Part shown: positions 38,389 through 48,200 of the stretch, in pieces
How the letters are laid out: each line of letters starts with the position of its first letter
Numbering within the stretch: position 1 is the stretch's first letter
From: Alphaproteobacteria bacterium
GTDB taxonomy: Bacteria > Pseudomonadota > Alphaproteobacteria > Rhodospirillales > Rhodospirillaceae
DNA: 64,000 nucleotides
NCBI GenBank assembly: GCA_003246625.1
Contig: QJZR01000009.1
Span: 44,824 to 108,823 of the forward strand
Direction of reading: 5' to 3'
Made by a program: the position numbers and the translations under genes
The notes under the pieces: generated by a model
Seen by the model: only the letters and a program-made list of their open reading frames with translations
Told to the model about the DNA's origin: nothing
Database searches by the model: none

Positions 38389-39696
38389 GTGTCGAAAATT
38401 CATTTCACAGCCGCCTTGCTGGCGACCGTATCGGCGTTGGGCATGCCGATTCATGCCCGTGCTGAGACACTGACCGAGGCATTGAAGGCGCTTGTCGAGC
38501 AGAACCCGCAAATCCGCGCCGCGCGCAACACCGCGCTGGGCGCCGAGGAAAGCGTCAACAAGGCCTGGGGCACCTACCTGCCGTCGATCGACGCCAAGGG
38601 CGACACCGGCATGGAGCGCATCAACAGTCCGGCGCGCCGCAACAGCGACCTCGACCCCTTCTATCGCGACCGCAACACCTATACCTTCAGCCTGACCCAG
38701 AAAATCTGGGACGGCGGCGCCCGCGAGGGCCAGTACGCCGCCGCCAAGCACCAGCGCGACGCCGCCGCGGCGACGATGGCGGGAACCACCCAGTCGGTGG
38801 TGTTCGAGGGGATTTCCGCCTATCTCGACGTGCTGAAGCAGAACCGTCTGGTCGGCCTGGCCGCGCAGAACGAAAACACCATCCGCCAACAGCTGCACCT
38901 GGAGGACGAACGCGTCCGCCGCGGCTCCGGCATCGCCGTGGACGTGTTGCAGGCGAAGACCCGGCTGCAACTGTCGAAAGAACGCCGCGTCGCCTTCGAG
39001 GGCGCGCTGGAAGCGGCGCACAGCCGCTATCTCCAGGTCTTCGGCCACCCCGCCGAGGTCGGCGCCATGGCCGAACCGCCGATGCCCGAGGCGCTGCTAC
39101 CCGATACCCTGGACGCCGCGATTTCCCGCGCCAAGGGCGGCAACCCGACGATTTCGGCCAGCCGCGCCCAATCCAACGCCCTGGACGAAAGCCGTTCGGT
39201 CGCCGAGGCGGGCTATCTGCCGACCTTCAGCCTGGTCATGGAACACGGCTATGAAAACGGCCGCGACGCGGTGATCGGCACCCGCCGCGACTATTCCATC
39301 CTGCTGCAAGCCAGCTGGAACCTGTTCAACGGCCTGCAAACCCGCGCCGAGGTCAGCAAGGCGGCCTTCGACTACGCGGCCAGCAAGGACTCCCTGTCGC
39401 ACGCCACCCGCAAGGTGGAGGAACAGACCCGCCTGGCCTGGCAGGCCCTGGATACCGCGCGCAAGCGGGTCGACCTGCTCAACAACGCGGTGGACATCGC
39501 CAGCGAGGTCTTCGCCGCCCGCACCAAGCTGCGCGACGCGGGCAAGGAAACCGCCCTCAACGTCCTCGACGCCGAGAACGAGGTCTATCAGGCCCGCATC
39601 AACCACACCTCCGCCCTCTTCGACATGAAGCTGGCGACGTATCAGGTGCTGATGGCGATGGGCGAACTGGACGGCGGCCGCGTCGCCCTCAACTGA
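38389..39696 (+). CDS. TolC-family outer-membrane protein of the type I secretion system
   Basis: Second TolC homologue, 435 residues, with signal peptide (cleavage after IHARA) and two OEP repeats: ETLTEALKALVEQNPQIRAA, FSLTQKIWDGG, LQASWNLFNGLQTR and ALNVLDAENEVYQARINH. The start is a GTG at 38389 with AGGGG seven bases upstream. TolC proteins of this AggA/LapE-like type serve T1SS exporters. The RTX substrate, ABC exporter and HlyD adaptor lie 2.6-13 kb downstream on the same strand, which assigns it to that system. A strong terminator follows. Confidence 0.9.
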   Translation: MSKIHFTAALLATVSALGMPIHARAETLTEALKALVEQNPQIRAARNTALGAEESVNKAWGTYLPSIDAKGDTGMERINSPARRNSDLDPFYRDRNTYTFSLTQKIWDGGAREGQYAAAKHQRDAAAATMAGTTQSVVFEGISAYLDVLKQNRLVGLAAQNENTIRQQLHLEDERVRRGSGIAVDVLQAKTRLQLSKERRVAFEGALEAAHSRYLQVFGHPAEVGAMAEPPMPEALLPDTLDAAISRAKGGNPTISASRAQSNALDESRSVAEAGYLPTFSLVMEHGYENGRDAVIGTRRDYSILLQASWNLFNGLQTRAEVSKAAFDYAASKDSLSHATRKVEEQTRLAWQALDTARKRVDLLNNAVDIASEVFAARTKLRDAGKETALNVLDAENEVYQARINHTSALFDMKLATYQVLMAMGELDGGRVALN

Positions 39697-39716
39697 CCCC
39701 TCGCCGCGCCGACCAA

Positions 39717-39753
39717 CGGCAACGGCCCGCCTTCCGGCGGGCCGTTGCCGTTT
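39717..39753. terminator. Strong hairpin terminator between convergent tolC-like and cyclase genes
   Basis: Perfect 15-bp arms CGGCAACGGCCCGCC (39717-39731) and GGCGGGCCGTTGCCG (39736-39750) with a TTCC loop, followed by TTT. It is likely used from both sides. Confidence 0.85.
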
Positions 39754-39765
39754 ACGGGGCTCGGA

Positions 39766-42030
39766 TTATTTCGAGGTGGCGACGAAGACGCCGTCCCAGC
39801 CCTCGCCCGGCGGCTGTTCGCGGAACAGGGCGATGCGTTCCAGATACATGTCGTACAGCTTGGGCACGGTTTGGCCGATCGGCGCCGCCTGACAGGCGCG
39901 GGCCAGGGCCTCCGCCTCGTCCCAACGTTGGCCGCGATAGGCGTCCAGCAGCTTTTCGTGTTCCGCCCGATGCGCCAGGAAGGCCTCCGACTGCGCCGTC
40001 TGCCGGTCGCCGACCAGGCCGAAGATGCGCACCGGCACGGTCTTCCCCTTCACCCGGATCAGGTCGAGTTCCAGCAGGGCGAAGTCGCGCACGTGGGGTT
40101 CGGTGTTCTCGCCGACCACCGTGGTCACGCCATAGGTCTTGGACTGTCCCTCCAGGCGGGAGGCCAGGTTGACGTCGTCGCCCAGTACCGAATAGTCGAA
40201 GCGCTGTTCCGATCCCATGTTGCCGACGCACACCTGCCCGCTGTTGATGCCGACGCCGACGTTGATGGGAATGTGTTTTCTTCCAGATAGTAACGCCTCG
40301 TCCTTAAGTTTTTCGTTCAGGACTTTCAGGGAATCGATCATGCCCAGGGCGGATTCGCAGGCGTGCGCCTGATGCTGCGGATCGTCGAGCGGCGCGTTCC
40401 AGAACGCCATGATGCAGTCGCCCATGTACTTGTCGATGGTGCCCTGGCGGTCGAGGATGACCTCGGTCATCGGGGTGAGGAAACGGTTGATCAGGCGGGT
40501 CAGCCCCTCGGCGTCGAACTGCTCGGAAATCGTGGTGAAGCCGCGCACGTCGCAGAACAGCAGGGTCATGTCGCGCATCTCGCCGCCCAGCTTGAGGTGG
40601 CTGGGGTCCGAGGCCAGACGCTCGACCAGGGCGGGCGACATATAGTGACTGAAGGCGGACCGCACCTGACGGCGCTGCGTCTCTTCCCGGGCATAGCTGG
40701 TGTAGGTAAGGAAGATGAAGATGATCAGCGCGGTCAGAATCGGCAGCACCGGGTCGTAAAGGGTGCGCGTCACCGCGAAGGCGTGCCAGGACCAGCCCAG
40801 GGTGCCGCCCGCCGCGGCCAGGAACAGCACCAAGGTCAGGCGCGCGCCGATCAGCGGCAGCAGGAAGATCATCGCCAGGCCGATGGCGAAGGCGAAGACG
40901 ATTTCCACCCCCGCCGCGTCGCGCGGCTGTTGCAGCTGGGAATTGGTCAGGATGTTTTCGAGAATCTGGGCGTGCACCTCCACCCCCGGCAGGAAGGGCG
41001 ACAGGGGCGTCGCCTTGATGTCGAGGAGCCCCGCCGCCGAGGTGCCGATGAGCACCAGCCGCCCGGCGATGGATGCGGGCGGCGCGCTGCCGTCGAGAAT
41101 TTTATAGGCGGGGACGTACTGCGCCGGGTCGGATTTCGAGAAATAGACCCAGACGCGGCCGTTGGCGTCGGTGCGGATCGGCGGCAGGCCGCGAATGCGC
41201 AGCCCCTCGATGCCGATGTCGGGATTGGTCTTGATCAGGATGGATTGCTGCCGCGCCGCCAGGCGCAGCATTTCGACGCTGAGCGAGGGGAAATACCCGC
41301 CCTGCACGTTCAGCACCATCGGCACGCGGCGCACCACGCCGTCGGTTTCCCCGGCGACGGTGAAGACGCCGTGCCCGGCGGCGGCGCGGTCGATTTCCGG
41401 AATGTTGCGCAACAGGCCCCGATGGGTCTCCACCCAACGGTCGAGGCCGTCGCCCAGCACCGCGACCGAGGGACGCGGCGCGTCGGCGGGCAGCGGCCGG
41501 TCGCTCGGCATGCCGGTCTGCCCCAAAACGACGCGCCCGCGCTTCACCGCCTCGGCGAAGATCCGGTCGTTCGAGGGCAGCGCCATCATCCCGTCGCGCA
41601 CCGCGGGCGGCAGGGAGGGCAGCGTCTCGGCCAGGCTTTGCGGCGACATCCGGTCGGGTTCGGCGAAGACCACGTCGAAGCCCACCACCACCGCCCGCAT
41701 CTGGGTCAGGCGGTCGAGCATGCGCGCGACGACGTTGCGCGGCCAGGGCCATTGGCCGATATGGCGCAGGCTTTCCTCGTCGATGTCGACGATGGTGACC
41801 ATGCCCGGGGTCTGCGGCCGGGGCTTGATCTGCTGATAGACGTCGAAGGTCCGCACCCGCAGCATTTGCAGCGACACCGGGTCGGCGAAACGCAACGCCA
41901 CCACCCCGCCCAAAAGGCACAACGCCACCAGCTGCGGCCAGGTCGGCGTGCAGGCCCGTTTCAGCTTGGCCAGAAAGACCTTGCGGCGCTCGGCCCAGAC
42001 GGACCCGCCGTTCCCCCCGTTTTCGCCCAT
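39766..42030 (-). CDS. CHASE2-domain class III adenylate/guanylate cyclase
   Basis: Membrane sensor enzyme of 754 residues. It has one N-terminal membrane segment (about 32-49), an extracytoplasmic CHASE2 domain (about 55-365; TFDVYQQIKPRP and VTIVDIDEESLRHIGQWPWPR openings, LVLIGTSAAGLLDIKATPL closing), three membrane segments (about 375-450), then a class III cyclase domain (about 480-640). Catalytic elements are intact: metal-binding LLFCDVRGFTTISE, TIDKYMGDCIMAFW (purine-recognising Lys), and FDYSVLGDDVNLASRL (Asp and transition-state Arg region). Lys plus Asp favour ATP, so cAMP is the likely product. GGAGGGGG precedes the ATG. It is divergent from the FecR-RTX gene and sits inside the T1SS locus. 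The signal sensed is unknown. Confidence 0.92.
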   Translation of the reverse strand: MGENGGNGGSVWAERRKVFLAKLKRACTPTWPQLVALCLLGGVVALRFADPVSLQMLRVRTFDVYQQIKPRPQTPGMVTIVDIDEESLRHIGQWPWPRNVVARMLDRLTQMRAVVVGFDVVFAEPDRMSPQSLAETLPSLPPAVRDGMMALPSNDRIFAEAVKRGRVVLGQTGMPSDRPLPADAPRPSVAVLGDGLDRWVETHRGLLRNIPEIDRAAAGHGVFTVAGETDGVVRRVPMVLNVQGGYFPSLSVEMLRLAARQQSILIKTNPDIGIEGLRIRGLPPIRTDANGRVWVYFSKSDPAQYVPAYKILDGSAPPASIAGRLVLIGTSAAGLLDIKATPLSPFLPGVEVHAQILENILTNSQLQQPRDAAGVEIVFAFAIGLAMIFLLPLIGARLTLVLFLAAAGGTLGWSWHAFAVTRTLYDPVLPILTALIIFIFLTYTSYAREETQRRQVRSAFSHYMSPALVERLASDPSHLKLGGEMRDMTLLFCDVRGFTTISEQFDAEGLTRLINRFLTPMTEVILDRQGTIDKYMGDCIMAFWNAPLDDPQHQAHACESALGMIDSLKVLNEKLKDEALLSGRKHIPINVGVGINSGQVCVGNMGSEQRFDYSVLGDDVNLASRLEGQSKTYGVTTVVGENTEPHVRDFALLELDLIRVKGKTVPVRIFGLVGDRQTAQSEAFLAHRAEHEKLLDAYRGQRWDEAEALARACQAAPIGQTVPKLYDMYLERIALFREQPPGEGWDGVFVATSK

Positions 42031-42135
42031 GTTCCCCCTCCACGGGATCGTGGAATACTTCGAATTTCAACCCTTGCGACAAGTCACCTCAGCGTTTGAA
42101 GTGTACCGCGAATCAGGCCATAATAGGCAAAAATC

Positions 42136-42200
42136 CGTCCGCAACGGACGCAGGGGATACCGTACGTAGTTTGGCTGGTTTTGTCGGCAGAGGGCGACAA
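42136..42200. promoter_or_regulatory. Two inverted repeats in the cyclase/RTX divergent region
   Basis: The 232-base gap between the cyclase and RTX genes contains CGTCCG-CAA-CGGACG (42136-42150) and TTGTCG-N8-CGACAA (42181-42200). The second has the same 6-8-6 geometry as the shorter palindrome upstream of the secretion TolC but a different sequence. They are candidate operators for the divergent promoters; neither matches a CRP or LexA box. Confidence 0.4.
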
Positions 42201-42262
42201 GGCTGCGTTTTGTGTTGGGTAAAACGATCCGTGCCGTTCCGTAACCCTGATGGTGCCGCATC

Positions 42263-45200
42263 ATGACGATTTCCGCCGCCGTTCTCGACGCGCCCGCCAG
42301 CGCACCCGCGACCGCCACCACGGAAGGACACCTGCCTTCCGGCTGGAACATGGAACGTCTGGCCCACGCCGAATTCGAACGGGTCGGCCAGGATCTGGCG
42401 ATCACCGACGCCAAGGGCGACACCCTTCTGGTCAAGGGACACTTCGCCACCGATGCGCACGCGGACCTGCAACTCGACGGCGGCATGGCCTTCCGCGCCT
42501 CGTGGGTGGACCGGCTGGTGATGGGCGACGGACGGCTGGCGCAGGCGGCGCCCGCCGCGGCGCCGTCGATCGGCACGGTGAAAACCCTGACCGGCGAGGT
42601 GATGGTCTCGCGCCTGGACGGCAGCAAGGTGGCCCTAAAGATCGGCGACGAAGTCCACCAGGGCGACGTGCTGGAAACCGGAAAAAGCGGTTCGGTGGGT
42701 ATCGTCTTCCTCGACGGGTCGAACTTCTCGCTGGGCGGCAGCGGCAAGATGATCCTGGACGAGATGGTCTATGACCCCGCCGCGCAAAGCGGCTCGGCGA
42801 ACATCGGGGTGATGAGCGGCACCTTCGCCTTCATCAGCGGCCAGATCGCCAAGACCTCGCCCGACGCGATGAAGGTGACGACGCCGTCGGCGACCATCGG
42901 TTTCCGCGGCACCTCCGGCTCCGGCGAGGTCGGCTCCGACGGGCAAACCGCGATCGTGCTGATCCGCGACCCGGACGGCACCATCGGCGAAATCGTCCTG
43001 GTCACCCCGGCGGGCGTGTTCAGCCTGTCCACCGTGCTGCAGGCGGCGACGGTCAGTTCCAATCCGCTGGTACCGGTGGTGGTGCAGACGATGACCCCGG
43101 CGCAGTTCTCGCAGCAATACGGATCGGTGGCCAGCCACCTGCCCGCCGCGGCGGGCAACCCGGGCTTCGTGCAGGGCGCTACCCAGGGTGCCGGACAGAG
43201 CCAAGGCGAAGGCCAAGGCCAGGAAGGTCAGCAAGGCGAAGGTCAGGGACAGGGAGAAGGCCAAGGCGACGGACAGCCGCAAGGGCCGTCCCTGGCGCCG
43301 GTGACTCCCGTGGCGCCCCCGGGTCCGGTGATCGTGGTGCCGCCGGTGGACACCATCCTGAAGGCCATCGCCGATGCAGTCGGCCCCACCGACGGCGGCA
43401 CCATTGTCATCACCACCGACGACGACACCCGGATCATCGTCACCGAGAACACCATTTCGGTATCGTCCGACGGATACAACGCCATCGCCTGCCTCAACCC
43501 CGGCTCCTATGCCGGGACCGAGGGCAACGACAGCATCATCTTCTCCCCCTCCGTCGGTTCCGGCAGCGGCGACGTCACCCTGATGGGTCTGGGCGGCGAC
43601 GACAAACTTCTTGGCAACGTCACCAATACCCTATTCCTCAGCAACGCCACCATCGACGGCGGCGCCGGCAACGACAGCATCATGGGCGGCCTCGGCAGCG
43701 ATTCCATCGACGGCGGCACGGGCAACGACGTCATCTATGGCGACGGCTATACCATCGAGCAGGGCATCACCGCCACTGTCGGTTCCGGCAACGACACCAT
43801 CCATGGCGGCGAGGGCGACGACACCATCGACGGCGGCGCGGGCGACGACGTCATCTATGGCGACACCTATCTGGTAACCGAGGAAAACGGCGAGTTCGTC
43901 ACCACCGCGGTCGGGTCGGGCAACGACGTCCTCTTCGGCGGCGCGGGCGACGACATCATCGACGGCGGCGCCGGGAACGACGTGCTGCGCGGCGGCACGG
44001 GAGACAACCAGCTGATCGGCGGCGAAGGCAACGATACCGTCATCTATACCGATCTGACGACCGGTCAACACATCACCGCCACGGGAGACACCGTCACGGT
44101 CCAGGATACGTATGGCTCCACAGTGGGAACCGACACCCTGGACTCGATCGAAACCCTGATCGGTTCCGACGGCGACGACACCATCGTCAACGGCATGGGC
44201 GGCATGGAGATCAACGGCGGCGCGGGCGACGACCTATATCAGATGACCGCCTCCTCCGCCTCCGGCGTCGACACCTTCAACGGCGGCGCGGGCACCGCCG
44301 ACTGCATCAGCTTCAACGGTGACGGTTTCGTCAACGATTTCATGGTGGACATCAACTTGGCGGCGCACACCGCCATCTGGGGCGCGGACTGGGAACCCGG
44401 AACCACCCTTTCCACCCTGATCATCGGTTCGGGCGTCGAGGCGTTCGAAGGCAGCGACAACGACGACACCCTGATCGGTTCCGATGGCGCCGACACCCTG
44501 ATGGGCGACGGCGGTAACGACATCATCGAGGGCGGCGCGGGCGACGACCTGATCTATGGCGGGTCCGCCGACCTTTACGACTATTCAGCCGATCAATACC
44601 GCGACGACAACCAAATCTCCGGCGGCGACGGCGACGACACCATCCATGCCGGATCCGGCAACAGCTTCATCAACGGCGACGCGGGCGACGACCTTATCTA
44701 TGCCGGCGAACGCACCGCCCAAGGCGGCGGCGATTTCAACAACATCTCCAATCAGATCGACGGCGGCGACGGCGACGACACGCTAAGCTTCGCGAACCTC
44801 AAAACCGGCGGCTCCATCCAGGTCAACGGCAACAACGCCAAAGTCTATGTCGGCGTCGACCAAAAGGTCGAGGAGGACGAGTTCTCCGGCATCGAAACCC
44901 TGATCGGCTCCAGCGGCGACGACACGTTCATCAACAATGGAAGTAACGGCCTTGACGGCATCGTCGTGCAAGGCGGCGCGGGCAGCGACACCTATACCCT
45001 GACCCTGGACGCGTTCGACAACACCTTCCTGGGCGGCGAAGGCAACGACATCGTCAACGTCAACCGCCTGGCCTATTCCCGCCTCGACGGCAACGACGTC
45101 GTTGATGGCGGCGTGGGCGGATCCGACACGCTGAACCTCTCCCAGGGAGACGCCAGCGTCTCCTATTCGGCGGTAGCTTCCGGTGACGGCATCGTCATCA

Positions 45201-48200
45201 CCTCCGTCACCGATGCCGGAGGCTCGTTAACCAACGGCGCCGGTTCCCTGACCGTCACCGGCTTCGAAACACTCTGCCTCGACGCGGGAAAAGATACCTT
45301 CCAGGGCGGAAGCGGCGACGAAACCGTCCTCGGCATGGGCGGCGACGACACCTTCCTCGGCAGCCTGGGCGACGACCATTTCGACGGCGGCGCCAACGGC
45401 GACAACGGCGACACCGCCGACTATTCCGTCTCGGCTCTGACCGGCAAGCACCTGACGGTATCCATCGACGACACCATCACCGTCGCGGTCAAGGAAAGTT
45501 GTGGCGACACCGCCGCGACGCAAACCCTGACCAATGTCGAAATCCTGCGCGCCTCGGCTGGGGACGACACGATTTATGGCGGAGCCGTGGGCGGACTGAG
45601 TATCGATGGCGGCGTCGGCGACGACACCATCGACTTCACCGAGGCCGACAAGGGGGCCTGGAGCATCCGGACATACGTGGACGGGGATGGCATCGGCATC
45701 GATCTCAATACCGGCAGCGGCACCCTCACCAACGCCTACCTGAATTTCGAAACCCTGATCGGTTCGAAAGGCGGCGACACCTTCGAGAATTTGTCCGGCA
45801 GCGACATCGTGGTTCACGGCGGCGCGGGGGGCGACACCTATTATAACGGCGACGGCGACGACACCTTCTATGGAGAGGCCGGAAACGACACCGTCCAGAT
45901 CGAAACGGACACCTTCGCCGGGCTGACCGGCGACGACACCATCGACGGCGGCGCGGATTTCGATACCCTGGACCTCGATCAAGATGACAGTTCGGTTGCC
46001 TACAGCGCCATCTACAGCAACGGATCCATCGAGATCACCTCGACCTACGATGGCGATGCCAGCGGTGGCACGCTGACCGCCACGAACTTCGAGGAATTCC
46101 ACTTCGACGACGGCAACGACACCTTCCAGGGCGGCGACGACGACGAATCCGTATTCATGTGTCTGGGCGACGACACCATCCTTGGCAGCCTGGGCGACGA
46201 CATCATCGACGGCGGAGAAGATACCGATTCCTACACGGATAAGGATGTCCTCGATTATTCGGGTCTCGCCGAGGGCCGTTCGATCTCTTTCAGCTACAAC
46301 GACCAGACCGAAGAAGATATCGTTGCCATCAGCGACGACGGCGGAAGTCAGGTCATCTCCGGCATCGAGACCCTGATCGGCACCGACGGAAACGACACTT
46401 TCGAAATGTCGTCCGCGCCATTCGATCTGGTCGACGGCGGTGACGGCAACGACACCTTCGTCTATTCAAGCTACTTTCTTAGCACCGCCGCCATCAACGG
46501 CGGCACGGGAACCAACACCCTCGATTTTTCGCAGGCCGAAGGCACCGCCGCCAGCCCCATCGTCGTCACCTTCAATGATCAGGAGCACGACGGCGCCAAC
46601 ACGGTTCACGGCTATAGCGACCCCTACTTCGAATTTACCGATCTCACGGTCTTCAAGTCCTCGATCGGCTACTTCACCCTGACCGGCGCTTCCGGCAACG
46701 AGTCTCTGGTGGTCAGCGACGGCACCACTGTCTTCGACTTCGCCGGTGCTGGCGGCTTCGACACGCTGGATTTCTCCGCCCTCGACGGCGCGAAACACAT
46801 CGAGGCGTCCAGCAACACCGCGATCAACATCCTCAGCGGTTCCTCGACGCTTTGCAGCGACAGCAGCGCTAGCGGCATCGACAAAATCATCCTGACTGCC
46901 AACGGCGACACCCTCGACTTTTCCGACGTCACCACCGGCTTTACCGCCTATGGCGGCGAAGGAGACGACAACATTACCGGCGGCACGGGCAACGACACCC
47001 TCTATGGCGGCGACGGGGTCGACTATCTTAGCGGCGGCCTCGGCAACGACACGGTCGACGGCGGCGACGGCGACGACGTCATCGTTATCGGCTCGTTCGC
47101 CAATGGCGAACACGACAAGCTGCTGGGCGGCGACGGCGACAACACCCTGGAAATCAGCAACGAAACCATCACCGTCTCGAACATCGACGTCGCCAACCAT
47201 ACCCTGACCGTCACCAACGGCACCAACACCGCCAGTTACGACATCGACGGCTTTTCCACCTACTACCTCAGCCTGGGCGCCGACACCTTCCAGGGCGGCG
47301 ACGGCGACGAAGAGATCATGGGTGAAGAGGGCAACGACAGAATTTTTGGCGGCGCGGGCGCCGACATCATCGACGCCGGTGGCGACGCCGACTATGTCGA
47401 CGGCGGCGCGGGCAACGACGAAATTCATGGCAGTTGGGGCAACGACACCCTTCTTGGCGGCGCGGGCAACGACTATCTCGAAGGCGGCTCGGGCACCAAC
47501 ACGATCTATGGCGGCGACGGCAACGACACCCTGGCCACCACGATGACGGGCGACGACACGATCTATGGCGGCGATGCCAGCACGGACACCGGGCAGGACA
47601 CCCTGCTCGTCGCCGATATCACCGGATACACCATCATCGACCTTACAAGCGCCGGCAGCGGCGGCCTGGAATTCTTCAGCAACGGCTCCTCGATGGGTAC
47701 CGACACCTTCTATGGCATCGAAACCTTCCAGCTGGGCAGCGGCAACGACACCTTCCTCGGCAGTTCCGGCGCCGACACCGTGATCTTCGGCGGCGGCAGC
47801 GACAGCATCGTCGGCAACGGGGGCGACGACTATTTCTATGCCACTGGCTTGGACGTCGACGAAACCTACACCATCTACGGCGGCAATCAGGGCAGCGACA
47901 CCGGCACCGACACCCTGGACTTCTCGAAGATGTCCGAGGAAGGAATGGGACCAGGCGTTGACGCCAACCTGACCATGGGGTCTTTCTTCTTCGAGATGGG
48001 CGAGAAAGACATCAACGGCACCTTCCAGGGCATCGAGGTCTTCAAGCTGACCGCGAGCGACGACTCTTTCCTCGTCAACAGCGGCAACTGCACGGTCAGC
48101 GGCGGCGACGGCGAAGATCTCCTCCGCCTCGGCGAGCTTTCGGTGGGCGGGCATTCGGTTGTCAACGCCGGAACGGGGACCCTCGACATTTATGACGCCA

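Noticed and set aside
42181..42200. TTGTCG-N8-CGACAA as a cAMP-CRP site beside the cyclase gene
   Set aside because: Half-sites and spacing differ from TGTGA-N6-TCACA; kept only as an unassigned inverted repeat.
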